Of a DNA stretch of 64,000 bases, positions 35,817 through 45,900 are shown one piece after another. Numbering within the stretch: the stretch's first letter is position 1; each line of letters begins with the position of its first letter. The notes beneath the pieces are model-generated. The model was not told the DNA's origin. It worked only from the letters and a program-made list of their open reading frames with translations, and ran no database searches. Source of the DNA: Vicinamibacteria bacterium (lineage in GTDB: Bacteria > Acidobacteriota > Vicinamibacteria > Fen-336); contig DATMML010000047.1 of the NCBI GenBank assembly GCA_035570235.1, forward strand, positions 1-64,000, read 5' to 3'. A program made the translations under genes and the position numbers.

Positions 35817-37529
35817 ATGCTTGCTCTGCCTGGGATGGAGTCCTTGCGCCGGCGGACCGGCCCCGACGGGAAAGACCGCGTGCTCGTCCCCTACCGCGGG
35901 ACCGCGCTCCTGAACCACCCCCTGTATAACAAATCCACCGCCTTCACCCACGAGGAGCGCCTGGCCTTCGGCCTCGAGGGCCTCCTCCCCGACGTCGTGA
36001 GCAGCATGGAGCAGCAGGCCCGCCGGGCCTACGGCAACATCGTGGCCAAGCAGAGCCCGCTCGAGCGCTACATCGGCCTGGGCGCGCTCCACGATCGCAA
36101 CGAGCACCTCTATTTTCGGGTGCTCCTGGACCACCTGGAGGAGTTCCTGCCCGTGGTCTACACCCCGACCGTGGGCCTCGCCTGCCAGCAGTACAGCCGT
36201 ATCTTCCGCCGGCCCCGCGGCCTGTGGATCACCCCTGCCCACCGGGGACGGGTGGCGGAGGCCTTGGCGAACGCGCCCTTCGAGGACGTGCGCCTCATCG
36301 TGGTCACCGACAACGAGCGCATCCTGGGCCTGGGCGACCAGGGGGCGGGCGGCATGGGCATCCCCCTGGGGAAGCTCTCCCTCTATACCGCGGCCGCGGG
36401 GATCCCCCCCTGGCAGACCCTGCCCGTCAGCCTGGATGTCGGCACCGACAACCCCGCCCTCCTGGGGGACGACCTCTACATCGGCCGGCGCCACCCCCGG
36501 CTTCGGGGCCCGGACTACGAGCAGGTGGTGGACGAGTTCGTGCGCGCGGTCAAGGCGCGCTTCCCCCGCGCCCTCCTGCAGTGGGAGGACTTCAAGCAGG
36601 CCAACGCGTTCAAGCTCCTCGAACGCTACCGCCGCGAGCTGCCCTCCTTCAACGACGACATCCAGGGCACGGCGGCGGTGGCGGTGGCAGGGCTGAAGGC
36701 GGGGGCCCGGGCCGCGGGCCGGCCCTTCGCGGAGGAGCGGGTGCTCATCGTGGGCGCGGGGGCGGCCGGGGTGGGCATCGCCCGCCTCATCCGGAGCGCC
36801 CTTGAGAAGGCCGGGGTGGGGGGCGACGAGCTGCCGCGGTCGGTCGCCCTCTTCGACGTCGAGGGGCTGCTCGTGGACGCCCCCGAGGACTACCGCCGGG
36901 CGCTGTCCTGGCCGGCGGCGCTGGCCCGGGCCCATGGTCTGGCCCCGGGCGCGGACCTGCTCACCACTGTTCGCGCCCTAAGGCCGACCGCCCTCATCGG
37001 CGTCTCCGGGGCCGCGGGCGCGTTCTCGGAGGACGTGGTACGGGCCATGGCCGCCCAGGTGGAGCGGCCGCTGGTCCTGCCCCTCTCCAATCCCACCAGC
37101 CAATCCGAGGCCCGGCCCGCGGACGTGATCGCGTGGACGGATGGGCGGGCCCTCGTCGCCACCGGAAGCCCGTTCGATTCCGTCTCCAGGGGGGGCCGGA
37201 CCCATCGCATAGGCCAGGGCAACAACGTCTTCGTCTTCCCCGGGATCGGGCTGGGGGCGCTCGTTTCCGAGGCCCGGGAGGTCACCGAGCCCATGTTCGC
37301 CGCCGCGGCCGAGAGCCTGGCCGCCCAGGTGCGGGACGAGCACCTCCGGGAGGGGAGGCTCTTCCCGCCCGTAGGGGATCTGCGGTCGGTCACGGCGCGG
37401 GTGGCGGAGGCGGTGGTCCGCGAGGCCCGGGACTCCGGCCTCGGCCGCGGCTTTCGCGACGCCGAGATCGCCCCCGCCGTGGCCGCCGCCATGTGGGAGC
37501 CAAGCTACCCGCTCCTGGAGCCGGCCTAG
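35817..37529 (+). CDS. maeA: NAD-type malic enzyme (malate dehydrogenase, oxaloacetate-decarboxylating)
   Basis: Oxidative decarboxylation of malate to pyruvate. The product of about 570 residues aligns over its whole length with E. coli MaeA: RGTALLNHPLYNKSTAF, VVYTPTVGLACQQYS, the malic-enzyme signature FNDDIQGTAAVAVAG, and the dinucleotide loop VLIVGAGAAGVGIARLI. LSNPTSQSEA and WTDGRALVATGSPF are also conserved. ATG 35817 or ATG 35835 may be the start. It is divergent from purB. The large-subunit type without a C-terminal phosphotransacetylase domain indicates the NAD-linked class. Confidence 0.93.
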   Translation: MLALPGMESLRRRTGPDGKDRVLVPYRGTALLNHPLYNKSTAFTHEERLAFGLEGLLPDVVSSMEQQARRAYGNIVAKQSPLERYIGLGALHDRNEHLYFRVLLDHLEEFLPVVYTPTVGLACQQYSRIFRRPRGLWITPAHRGRVAEALANAPFEDVRLIVVTDNERILGLGDQGAGGMGIPLGKLSLYTAAAGIPPWQTLPVSLDVGTDNPALLGDDLYIGRRHPRLRGPDYEQVVDEFVRAVKARFPRALLQWEDFKQANAFKLLERYRRELPSFNDDIQGTAAVAVAGLKAGARAAGRPFAEERVLIVGAGAAGVGIARLIRSALEKAGVGGDELPRSVALFDVEGLLVDAPEDYRRALSWPAALARAHGLAPGADLLTTVRALRPTALIGVSGAAGAFSEDVVRAMAAQVERPLVLPLSNPTSQSEARPADVIAWTDGRALVATGSPFDSVSRGGRTHRIGQGNNVFVFPGIGLGALVSEAREVTEPMFAAAAESLAAQVRDEHLREGRLFPPVGDLRSVTARVAEAVVREARDSGLGRGFRDAEIAPAVAAAMWEPSYPLLEPA

Positions 37530-37533
37530 GCCG

Positions 37534-38358
37534 TCACCACAGGCGAAGTTGTCCCCGGGCGCGCTCCCCCTCCCCCGGCCGAGCCACCTCGATCCATTCC
37601 GTGCCCAGGGGGTCGGTCAGGCGGAGCTTGACCTCGGTCCGACCCCGACGCCGCAGGGACTGCTCCGCGGCCATCCGGGCCACCTCGGGGTGGTTGTTCG
37701 TCTGCGAGAGGTGGGCGAGCACGACCGTCCGGCACGCCCCCCCCAGGCCGTCGGCCAGATAACGGGCCACGTCGCCGTTGGAGAGGTGCCCGGAGAGGCC
37801 CAGGATGCGCTCCTTCAAGGACCAGGGGTAGGGCCCGCCCCGCAGCATGTCGGGGTCGTAGTTGGACTCCAGGAGGAGGGCGTCGCAGCCGCGGAACGCC
37901 TCCACCAGGCTCCGGTTCACGTGGCCGAGGTCGGTGGCGTGCCCGAGGGAGACCCCGCCCGCGGAGACCACGAAGGCTAGAGGCTCCGCCGCGTCGTGGG
38001 GGATGGAGACCCCCTGCACGGTGAGGGCGCCCACGCGACGGGGGGCCGTCGCCTCCAGCACGTCGTAGCCCGCGATATCGGTCGCTCCCAAGCCGGCCGC
38101 CGCGTAGGTCCCCCGCGAGCCGCACAGCCGCACCCCCCAATTCGCGGAGAAGGCGGCCGCGCCCCGGATGTGGTCGGAGTGCTCGTGGGAGATCACGATC
38201 GCGGCCAGGGAGTCGGGCTCCACCCCCGCGGACTGCAGCCGCTCGGCCAGGGCGCGCGGGCCGAGGCCAGCGTCGATCAGGATGCGGGTGCCGCCCCCCT
38301 CCACCAGGGTGGCGTTGCCGGAGCTGCCCGACCCGATGACCCGGAAGCGGAGCTTCAA
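37534..38358 (-). CDS. MBL-fold hydrolase, WalJ/YycJ-like
   Basis: Protein of 274 residues beginning FRVIGSGSSGNATLVEGG, typical of the YycJ/WalJ branch. The metal motif is ISHEHSDHIRGA (HxHxDH), with further ligands in GHATDLGHV, LLLESNYDPDML, SGHLSNGDVA and LAHLSQTNNHPE. Homologues have 5'-3' exonuclease activity linked to cell-wall stress and DNA repair; the role here is inferred only. It is separated by 7 bp from the upstream M16 peptidase gene, suggesting one operon. Convergent with the malic-enzyme gene. Confidence 0.85.
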   Translation of the reverse strand: MKLRFRVIGSGSSGNATLVEGGGTRILIDAGLGPRALAERLQSAGVEPDSLAAIVISHEHSDHIRGAAAFSANWGVRLCGSRGTYAAAGLGATDIAGYDVLEATAPRRVGALTVQGVSIPHDAAEPLAFVVSAGGVSLGHATDLGHVNRSLVEAFRGCDALLLESNYDPDMLRGGPYPWSLKERILGLSGHLSNGDVARYLADGLGGACRTVVLAHLSQTNNHPEVARMAAEQSLRRRGRTEVKLRLTDPLGTEWIEVARPGEGERARGQLRLW

Positions 38359-38365
38359 AAACCCC

Positions 38366-39631
38366 CTACAAGCGGAGCTGCGCCGCGCGTGGTCGGTAAC
38401 CCTTCAGGTTCCCGAGCACGCTCACGGTCAGGCGGCCGGCGAAGATCTCGTTCGCGATCCTCTGCACGTCGTGGCCGCCCACCGCCTCGATCCCGGCGGT
38501 GAGCTCGTCCAACTCGAAGTGGCGGCCGAAGTAGATCTCCTGCCGGGCCAGGTGGCTCATGCGGCTGCCCGTGTTCTCGAGGGAGAGCATGAGGCTGCCC
38601 TTCAGGTGATCCTTGGACCGGCGTAGCTCGGCCTCGGGCAGGAGCTCGCCCTTGAGGCGCCGGAACTCCTCCCGGGTCAGACGGACCACCTCCTCCACGG
38701 AATCGAGGCCGGTGCCCGCGTACACGGTCAGGCTCCCCGCGTCGGAGTAGGAGGTGACGCCGGAGGAGATCGAGTACACGAGCCCCCTCTTCTCGCGGAT
38801 GTTCTGGAAGAGGCGGGAGGACATGCTCCCCCCCAGGACCGTGTTCAGGATGTAGCCCGCGTAGCGGTCGGGATGGGTCTGGGGGTACGCGGGCGCACCC
38901 AGACACAGGTGGACCTGCTCCAGCTCTTTCTTGGCCCGGGTCACGACCCGGGCCGCCGGCTTGGGGGCGTGTCCGTTGGCCGGGGTCCGGCGGAGCACGA
39001 GTGTCCCGAAGTGCCGCCTTACGAGGGCGGCGGTCACGCCGTGGTCAAGGTTCCCGGCCGCCGCGATGAGCATGTTTCCGGGGTGATAGACCTGCCGGAA
39101 GAAGGTGGCCAGATCCTCGCGGTGGAAGCCCCCCACGCTTTTCTTGGTGCCCAGGATGGGCCGCCCCAGGGGGTGGTTGGGCCAGAAGGCCTCCGTGAAG
39201 AGCTCCATCACGAGGTCGTCGGGAGTGTCCTCCACCATGTTGATCTCCTCGAAGATGACCTTTTTCTCCTTGGTCAACTCCCGGGGATCGAAGAGGGGGT
39301 TCATGACGACGTCGCCCAGGATGTCCACCGCCCTCGGCAGGTGGTCGTCCAAGACCTTCAGGTGGAAGGAGGCGTACTCCTTGGCCGTGAAGGCGTCCAT
39401 GTAGCCGCCGATCGAGTCCACCTCGGAGGCGATGGCCTCCGCCGTCCGGTTCTTGGTCCCCTTGAAGACCATGTGCTCGATGAAGTGGCTGATGCCGGTC
39501 TGCTCGGGGGTCTCGTGGCGGCTGCCCCGCTTCAGCCAGACCCCGATGGCCACGCTCCGCACGTGGGGCATGGACTCCGTGATCAGGGTCAGGCCGTTCT
39601 CGAGGATCTCCTTGACGATCACAACCGGCAC
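38366..39631 (-). CDS. M16-family zinc peptidase (processing-peptidase-like)
   Basis: Protein of 421 residues. The inverted zinc motif HFIEHMVFKGT (HxxEH) is followed by the distal Glu in EVIFEEINM-type sequence (KKVIFEEINMVEDTP). The second half contains GGSMSSRLFQNIREKRGLVY, conserved in PqqL/mitochondrial-processing-peptidase-like proteins. It has no signal peptide, so it is cytosolic as written. Two M16 domains (about 1-200 and 210-421) form the usual clamshell. It probably degrades or trims peptides. Same strand as the MBL-fold gene downstream. Confidence 0.92.
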   Translation of the reverse strand: MPVVIVKEILENGLTLITESMPHVRSVAIGVWLKRGSRHETPEQTGISHFIEHMVFKGTKNRTAEAIASEVDSIGGYMDAFTAKEYASFHLKVLDDHLPRAVDILGDVVMNPLFDPRELTKEKKVIFEEINMVEDTPDDLVMELFTEAFWPNHPLGRPILGTKKSVGGFHREDLATFFRQVYHPGNMLIAAAGNLDHGVTAALVRRHFGTLVLRRTPANGHAPKPAARVVTRAKKELEQVHLCLGAPAYPQTHPDRYAGYILNTVLGGSMSSRLFQNIREKRGLVYSISSGVTSYSDAGSLTVYAGTGLDSVEEVVRLTREEFRRLKGELLPEAELRRSKDHLKGSLMLSLENTGSRMSHLARQEIYFGRHFELDELTAGIEAVGGHDVQRIANEIFAGRLTVSVLGNLKGYRPRAAQLRL

Positions 39632-39687
39632 GATACCACAGGGCGGGGCCTCTCCCGGGCGTGCTAGACTGCGGCGCGGGAACGAGC

Positions 39688-40077
39688 GTGGACGACTCCG
39701 ACTACCACCGCTACGTCCGGATCAACCTCCCCCACGCCCGCACGATCTTGCTGCGCATCGGCCGTAGCCTGGAGGCCCTGGGGGCCTTTGGGGAGGCGGG
39801 AAACGGCGGGGCCCTGGGGTTGCACGGCGCGTTCGAGTCGCTCGAGCGCGCCCTGCGAGAGTTCGACGAGGACCCTCCCGCTGAGCTCGCCCTGCGCGGG
39901 GCCGACGCCGCCGCACAGCAGGGCCGGAGCCTGGTGGCGGCGATCCTCGCCACGCCGTGCCGGAGTGACCGCCTCGGCCAGCACGTGCGCAACCTGTTCG
40001 AGTGCCTAGGCCTGGCCCAGGAGGGAGCCGACCTCTCCCTCCAGTGCGGGGAGCACCCGGACTCGCCCATGCGGTGA
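39688..40077 (+). CDS. Hypothetical helical protein
   Basis: Product of about 129 residues from GTG 39688. It is strongly helical and Ala/Leu/Glu-rich (INLPHARTILLRIGRSLEAL, FESLERALREFDEDPP), without membrane segments or known motifs. Third codon positions are GC-rich as in real genes. The stop overlaps the GTG start of the next membrane protein (GTGA), so both are likely translated together. An in-frame start at 39661 is possible. Confidence 0.6.
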   Translation: MDDSDYHRYVRINLPHARTILLRIGRSLEALGAFGEAGNGGALGLHGAFESLERALREFDEDPPAELALRGADAAAQQGRSLVAAILATPCRSDRLGQHVRNLFECLGLAQEGADLSLQCGEHPDSPMR

Positions 40078-41603
40078 GCCCGGAGCAAGGCCGGCCGCGG
40101 TCTCGGTTCCTGGGCGCGGTGCACCTCGCCGGCCCCGCCCGCTCGGCGCTCCTGGCCGCGGCCACCATTCTCGTCCTCCTGGCCATCGCCACGGACGCGA
40201 TCCCTCTCCTGCGGGGCCCCGCTCCCTACCCTCCGGAATGGCAGTGGGCGTACCGCGAGTCTCCGGGGAGCGGCCGGCTCCTTCCCGCGCTTGCCGCCGC
40301 CGCCGGCCTGCTCGGCCTGCTCGCCCTCTCGGGCTCCGCCTGGGCCCGGCGCGGGCCGCGCCGCGCCGCCCTTCTGCTTCTCCCCGCGGCCGCCGCGCTC
40401 GGCTGGCTCTTCCAGCTCGGCCTCCTGGACCTTGAGCCTGCGGGCGCCCTCCCCACCCTTCTCGCCCGCACGGTCTCCAGAACCCACACCTCGTACTACA
40501 CGGTCGCGGTCTCCCCCGAGGCCCGGGACCCGTGGGAGCTTCTCCGCCGCTACGCCTCCCTCCTCCCCACGTTCCGCAGCGCCGCGAAGCACGCCGCCAC
40601 CCACCCCCCCGGACCCGTCCTCTACTATCGGGGCCTCGTTGCGCTGTGCGAGGCCTCGCCACCGCTCACCGCCCTCCTTCTGCGCTCCCTGCCCGAGGAT
40701 CGGGAACCCAAAGCGCCCGCGGCCCGCGCGGCCGCCCTCCTGGGCGCGCTTCTGCTCGGCCTCCTCGGTGCCGCGACCGGCCTGCCCGTGGCTTGGCTGG
40801 CCGCGCGCCTCGCGGGCGATACCCTGGCCGGCGTTCGGGTGGGGGTGCTCTGGAGCCTGCTGCCCGGGCCGGCCCTGTTCGTCCCCCAGTTCGACCAGGC
40901 CCTGACCCTGCCCGTCACCCTCGCGGCCGCGCTCCTCATCGGGGCCCTCGGCGCGGACACGCTCGCCCGGGCCCTCCTTCCCGCCCTGACCGCGGGGCTC
41001 CTCGGGGGGATCGCACTTTTTCTCTCCTACGGTTCCGGGGCCTTCCTGCTCCTGGGCGGGCTTGCCGCCCTCGCCCTTGATCGATACCCCCGGTGGAGGG
41101 GGCTCCTCCTTTGCGGTCTTGCCGCCTCAACCGCCCTCGGCCTCCTCGCCCTCAGCGCGATGGTCGGCTACGAGCCGCTGCGGGCCGCGGCCACCGCGCT
41201 CGCCATCCACCGCGAGGTCTACACGCGACCGCGCAGCTACGCGCTCTGGCTCCTCTTCAACCCCCTGGACCTGGCCCTCTTCCTGGGGGTGCCCGTGACC
41301 CTGCTGGGCCTCTCCCGTCTGCGCTCCGCTCTCGGCGGCCCGCCCGCCGGGCCCGCGGGGGCGGGGGGACGCCTGACCCTGGCGATGGCGGGCGGGCTCT
41401 CCCTCCTCGTGCTCTCCGGCGTCACTCGCGGCGAGGTGGGGCGGATCTGGATGCCCCTCATGCCGCTGCTCCTGGTTTCGGCCCTGGCCCGCCCGGCGGG
41501 CGTGGACGGCGAGACCGCGGGCCCCGGACGGAGCTTGGCGCTGCTTCTGGGGCTCCTCCTCGCCGCGCTCTGCATCACCATGCGGGTCTTCTGGGCGCTC
41601 TAG
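40074..41603 (+). CDS. Polytopic membrane protein, possible GT-C glycosyltransferase
   Basis: Protein of about 509 residues with roughly 11-12 hydrophobic helices. The long periplasmic loop after the second to fourth helices contains SRTHTSYYTVAVSPEARDPW and AAKHAATHPPGPVLYYRG, a HPPGP element seen in some GT39-like and EpsG-like membrane transferases. There is no clear DE catalytic pair. GTG 40074 overlaps the preceding stop. The N-terminus is weakly conserved, so the start is moderately certain. Confidence 0.65.
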   Translation: MSPEQGRPRSRFLGAVHLAGPARSALLAAATILVLLAIATDAIPLLRGPAPYPPEWQWAYRESPGSGRLLPALAAAAGLLGLLALSGSAWARRGPRRAALLLLPAAAALGWLFQLGLLDLEPAGALPTLLARTVSRTHTSYYTVAVSPEARDPWELLRRYASLLPTFRSAAKHAATHPPGPVLYYRGLVALCEASPPLTALLLRSLPEDREPKAPAARAAALLGALLLGLLGAATGLPVAWLAARLAGDTLAGVRVGVLWSLLPGPALFVPQFDQALTLPVTLAAALLIGALGADTLARALLPALTAGLLGGIALFLSYGSGAFLLLGGLAALALDRYPRWRGLLLCGLAASTALGLLALSAMVGYEPLRAAATALAIHREVYTRPRSYALWLLFNPLDLALFLGVPVTLLGLSRLRSALGGPPAGPAGAGGRLTLAMAGGLSLLVLSGVTRGEVGRIWMPLMPLLLVSALARPAGVDGETAGPGRSLALLLGLLLAALCITMRVFWAL

Positions 41604-41675
41604 CACCCTTGACTTGAGAGAGGACCCTGGAATAGCGTGCTCCTCCGCGCCCCCTTCTTAGAAGGAGAAAACTCC

Positions 41676-44600
41676 ATGCATCCAGCCGCCCTCCGCCTCC
41701 GGATCGCCGTCGCCGCGCTCGTCCTCGTCCTTCCCGCCTGGAGCGGGGCCGCCCCCGTCAAGGCCAAGGAGAAGCCGGCCCCATCCACGGTGTCCGCGGA
41801 TACGCTGAAGGGCCTGGCCTTCCGCAGCATCGGGCCCGCCATCATGGGCGGACGCATCGACGATTTTGCGGTGGTGGAGTCGCACCCCTCGACGTTCTAT
41901 GTGGGGACGGCCTCGGGGGGAGTCTTCAAGACCGTGAACAACGGGATCACTTTCGAGCCCGTGTTCGATGACCAGGACGTCTCCACCATCGGAGCCCTGG
42001 CCCTGGCTCCCTCCGACCCCTCCATCCTCTACGTGGGGACCGGCGAGGCCAACAACCGCCAGTCCTCCTCCTGGGGGGACGGCGTCCACAAGACCATGGA
42101 CGGCGGGAAGACCTGGACCCACGCCGGTCTCAAGGACAGCCACCACATCGGGCGCCTGGTCGTGGACCCCAAGAACCCGGATGTGGTCTACGCGGCCGTG
42201 CTCGGCCATCTCTGGGGCCCGAGCAAGGAGCGCGGGCTCTTCAAGACCACGGACGGCGGGAAGACCTGGACCAACACCAAGGCCATCGACGAGGACACCG
42301 GCTTCGTGGACGTGGCCATGGACCCCGAGAGCCCCCAGACCCTCTACGCCGCCTCCTACCAGCGGCGGCGCACCCCCTTCGGCTACAACGGGGGCGGCCC
42401 CGGCAGCGCCCTCTGGAAGACGGTGGACGGTGGCACGACCTGGAGGAAGCTGACCAAGGGCCTCCCCTCGGAGGGGGACATCGGCCGCCTCGGGGTCGCC
42501 GTCTACCGCCAGGATCCCCGGATCGTCTACGCCCTCGTGGAGCACGCGAAGGAGGGCGGCTTCTACCGCTCGGAGGACAAAGGCGAGTCGTGGTCCAAGG
42601 TCTCTCCCACCAACCCGCGGCCGTCGTACTACAGCCAGGTCCACGTGGACCCCAACAACGACCAGCGGATCTGGGTGCTGGGGGCCCCCATGTTCAACTC
42701 GGAGGACGGGGGAAAGACGTTCAAGAGCGACGTCGTCCAGAAGATCCACGGCGACTTCCACGCCCTGTGGATCGACCCCGCGAACTCCGACCACATGCTG
42801 GCCGGCAGCGACGGCGGGATCCACGCCTCCTACGACCGCGGCCGCTCCTGGGACTACCTGAACACGGTTGCCCTTGGCCAGTTCTACGAGGTGAGCCTCG
42901 ACGACCAGAAGCCGTACCACGTCTACGGCGGTCTCCAGGACAACGGGAGCTGGACCGGGCCCAGCCGCACCCTCTACCAGCAAGGGATCGGCAACGAGGA
43001 TTGGGTCCGGGTGGGGGGCGGGGACGGATTCTACTGCGTGGTGGATCCCGCGGACCACGACACCGTCTACGTGGAGAGCCAGGACGGCAACGTTCAGCGC
43101 CTGGACCTCCGAACCTTCGAGCGCCGCGTGATCCGCCCCGAGCCCCCGGAAGGAAAGAAGTACCGCTTCAACTGGAACTCCCCCATCCTCGTCTCCAGCC
43201 ACGACCACGACTCCATCTACTACGGCGGAAACCACCTCTTCGGGTCGCGGGATCGGGGGGAAACCTGGACCCTCGTCACCCCCGACCTCACCAACGCCGC
43301 CGAGCGCGATTCCATGACCATCTTCGGGAAGACGGCCAAGAGCATGCTCTCGCGCAACGACGGCACCGTCTCCTTCGGAACCATCACCACCATCGCCCAG
43401 TCCCCGCTGAAGGCGGGCATCCTGTGGGTGGGGACGGACGATGGAAACCTGCAGGTCTCCAAGGACGGGGGGGGGAGCTGGACCAGCGTGAGCGCCAAGG
43501 TGCCGGGAGTGCCCAAGGGGACCTACGTGAGCCGCGTGGAGACGAGCCGCACCGGCGAGGGGACGGCCTACGTATCCTTCGACGGCCATCGCGCCAACGA
43601 CTTCAGCGCCTACCTCTTCCGGACCGACGACTTCGGACAGACCTGGAGATCCCTCTCCGGTGGGATCCCTCCCGGGGGGACGATTCACGTGGTTCGTGAG
43701 CATCCCAAGAGCCCGGATCTCCTCTTCGTGGGCACGGAGTACGGCCTCTGGCTGAGTTTCAACCAGGGCGGGAGTTGGGTGAAGGTGAAGGGCGGGGGCC
43801 TGCCCACCGTCCCCGTGTACGATATTCAGATCCATCCCCGCGACAACGACCTCGTCCTCGCCACCCATGGACGGGGGATCTTCGTTCTCGACGACCTCAC
43901 CCCCCTCCAGCAGCTCACCGGGGACGCCCTCGCCTCGGACCTCCACCTCTTCGGCATCCGGCCCGCCACCGAATACCGGGTCTACCAGCACAAGGGGAAC
44001 ACGGGGCACAAGACGCTCCTCGCCTCCAACCCCCCCGAGGGCGCCCTCATCAGCTACTCGCTCAAGACCAAGCCCGGCGAGAAGGACGAGGTGAAGATCA
44101 CGGTGAGCGACGCCGCCGGCACCGTCCTGCGCGAGCTCAAAGGCCCGAAGGAGGCGGGGCTCAACCGCACGAATTGGGACCTGCGCCACGAGCCGCCGGT
44201 CAAACCCGAGCCGGGGGTGAGTGAGTTCTTCGGACCGCCGCGCGGCCCCCTCGTCCCCCCCGCCACCTACACGGTCAAGGTCGGCCTCGGCGCCGCCACC
44301 GCCACCCAGACCGTGGCCGTGGAAGAGGACCCCCGGATAAAGGCCGGCGAGGCCGATCGCAAGGCCTGGTACGAGGCCTGCCGGGCCGCGGCCCGGCTCT
44401 GGACCCAGGCCGACGCCGCCAACCGGGCCGTCGAAGCCCTGAAGAAGCAGCTCAAGGAGCTGGAGGAGTCCCTCAAGAAGGACGCGCGCGCGACCGAAGC
44501 CGTGAAGTCCGCGGCCAAGGCTCTCACCGAAAAGCTGGAGCCGCTGGCCAAGAGGATCAACCGCCAGGAGCCCCTGGGCTTCGCGGGCGCGCCCCTGGCC

Positions 44601-44831
44601 GAGGACCCGGATCCCCTCCTCGCCCGGGCCCGGGGGCTCTACCTTGCGTTCAGCGCCGCCACCGCGCCCCCCACCGCCCAGCACCGCGAGGGCCTGGCCC
44701 GGGTCACGAAGGAGCTGGGGGAGGCCGTGGCCGCCGTCAACGGGCTCCTGGAGGGCGACGTGCCCGCCCTGAATCGGCTCATGCTGGAGAGCGGTATGGG
44801 CAAGATCGACGGCGGCCAGAAGATCCCCTGA
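41676..44831 (+). CDS. Exported sortilin/VPS10-like beta-propeller protein with Asp-boxes
   Basis: Protein of 1051 residues. It has a signal peptide (about 1-25, ending SGAAP) and then about 700 residues of beta-propeller. At least nine Asp-box or BNR repeats are visible (KTMDGGKTW, KTTDGGKTW, KTVDGGTTW, RSEDKGESW, ASYDRGRSW, GSRDRGETW, VSKDGGGSW, RTDDFGQTW). The last 250 residues are a beta domain plus a charged helical region (ALKKQLKELEESLKKDAR). Such large propellers are abundant in Acidobacteriota and Bacteroidota; roles in glycan binding or as glycosidase-like proteins have been proposed, but no catalytic residues are evident. ATG 41676 follows GAAGGAGAAAA, a strong Shine-Dalgarno. Confidence 0.88.
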   Translation: MHPAALRLRIAVAALVLVLPAWSGAAPVKAKEKPAPSTVSADTLKGLAFRSIGPAIMGGRIDDFAVVESHPSTFYVGTASGGVFKTVNNGITFEPVFDDQDVSTIGALALAPSDPSILYVGTGEANNRQSSSWGDGVHKTMDGGKTWTHAGLKDSHHIGRLVVDPKNPDVVYAAVLGHLWGPSKERGLFKTTDGGKTWTNTKAIDEDTGFVDVAMDPESPQTLYAASYQRRRTPFGYNGGGPGSALWKTVDGGTTWRKLTKGLPSEGDIGRLGVAVYRQDPRIVYALVEHAKEGGFYRSEDKGESWSKVSPTNPRPSYYSQVHVDPNNDQRIWVLGAPMFNSEDGGKTFKSDVVQKIHGDFHALWIDPANSDHMLAGSDGGIHASYDRGRSWDYLNTVALGQFYEVSLDDQKPYHVYGGLQDNGSWTGPSRTLYQQGIGNEDWVRVGGGDGFYCVVDPADHDTVYVESQDGNVQRLDLRTFERRVIRPEPPEGKKYRFNWNSPILVSSHDHDSIYYGGNHLFGSRDRGETWTLVTPDLTNAAERDSMTIFGKTAKSMLSRNDGTVSFGTITTIAQSPLKAGILWVGTDDGNLQVSKDGGGSWTSVSAKVPGVPKGTYVSRVETSRTGEGTAYVSFDGHRANDFSAYLFRTDDFGQTWRSLSGGIPPGGTIHVVREHPKSPDLLFVGTEYGLWLSFNQGGSWVKVKGGGLPTVPVYDIQIHPRDNDLVLATHGRGIFVLDDLTPLQQLTGDALASDLHLFGIRPATEYRVYQHKGNTGHKTLLASNPPEGALISYSLKTKPGEKDEVKITVSDAAGTVLRELKGPKEAGLNRTNWDLRHEPPVKPEPGVSEFFGPPRGPLVPPATYTVKVGLGAATATQTVAVEEDPRIKAGEADRKAWYEACRAAARLWTQADAANRAVEALKKQLKELEESLKKDARATEAVKSAAKALTEKLEPLAKRINRQEPLGFAGAPLAEDPDPLLARARGLYLAFSAATAPPTAQHREGLARVTKELGEAVAAVNGLLEGDVPALNRLMLESGMGKIDGGQKIP

Positions 44832-44995
44832 GCGCTTCCGGGGGGCGGCCGCACTTTTTTCGGCGACTCGAGCGGCACCCTATGCTTCACGACCGCCGCA
44901 CCCGATAACATCGTGGAAGTCCTGAGCGCGGAGCCCTGCATTCGATGCTCGAGTCGTTGCACTCCGCTGCGCTAGAGGGCAGCGGCGGGGCGACC

Positions 44996-45838
44996 ATGGC
45001 CAAGCAAAGCAAGGACAAGGATGGGGACCGGATTCCGACCTCCGCCCCGTCGCCGGTCAAGTGGGAGCGTGCCGACGCCTACGAGCAATTCGTCGGCCGC
45101 TGGAGCCGTCAGGTGGCGCCAGAGTTTCTTTCCTGGCTGAGCATCCCGCCTGAGCGACGCTGGCTGGACGTTGGCTGTGGCACCGGAGTGCTCTGCGCCG
45201 CCATTCTGGAGAGGTGCTCGCCGTCGACGGTGACGGGGGTCGAACCGTCGGAGCAGTTTTTCGTGAAGGCGGAGGAGCAACTCGCGGGCCGGGCCGCCCT
45301 TCACCGTGGCAGCGCGGCCGAGATCCCCCTCGACGATGCCCAAGTCGACGTGACGGTCTCGGGCTTGGTGCTGAACTTCGTGCCCGACGCCCCTGCCGCC
45401 CTCGCGGAAATGGCACGGGTGACGGTCAGAGGGGGAACGATCGCGGCCTACGTCTGGGACTACGCGGGAAAAATGGAGCTGATGCGTCTCTTCTGGGATG
45501 CCGCGGTCTCAATCGACCCGGACGCCGCGAAGCTGGATCAGGGAGTCCGCTTTCCATTGTGCCGTCCGCAGGCTCTCGCGGAGCTCTTTGCGGGCACGGG
45601 TTTGGGCCGAGTCGAGGTAACGGCAATCGACATCGCCACGCCCTTTGCGAGTTTCGAGGACTATTGGCGCCCGTTCCTAGGCGGGCAGGGCCCGGCGCCC
45701 GCGTACGCCATGGCCCTGGGCGAGGCCGCACGGGCAGCCCTCCGCGACCGCATTCGGGAGCTCATGCCCCTGGGGGCCGATGGTTCGATCTCACTCGTCG
45801 CTCGGGCCTGGGCGGTTCGTGGAGTCGCTCTCAGTTAG
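44996..45838 (+). CDS. SAM-dependent class I methyltransferase
   Basis: Protein of 280 residues with the Rossmann-type motif I RWLDVGCGTGVLCAAI, motif II around TVTGVEPSEQF and the post-motif SGLVLNFVPD, in the pattern of the Methyltransf_11/UbiE-like group. The N-terminal 30 residues are charged and disordered. Start ATG 44996 follows a GC-rich leader; an in-frame ATG at 44945 would add 17 residues. Its third positions are slightly less GC-biased than the neighbours. The substrate is unknown. The 44832-44995 spacer shows no obvious promoter. Confidence 0.85.
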   Translation: MAKQSKDKDGDRIPTSAPSPVKWERADAYEQFVGRWSRQVAPEFLSWLSIPPERRWLDVGCGTGVLCAAILERCSPSTVTGVEPSEQFFVKAEEQLAGRAALHRGSAAEIPLDDAQVDVTVSGLVLNFVPDAPAALAEMARVTVRGGTIAAYVWDYAGKMELMRLFWDAAVSIDPDAAKLDQGVRFPLCRPQALAELFAGTGLGRVEVTAIDIATPFASFEDYWRPFLGGQGPAPAYAMALGEAARAALRDRIRELMPLGADGSISLVARAWAVRGVALS

Positions 45839-45900
45839 GGCCCTGGACGGCGATTCATTCGACGCACAACTGCTGGATGGCTCTGCTCCCGATGTCAGCG

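Noticed and set aside
41658-44684. Very long open frame on the minus strand opposite the propeller gene
   Set aside because: The sense frame shows signal peptide, Asp-boxes and a strong Shine-Dalgarno; the antisense frame is a by-product of high GC and has composition with no family features.
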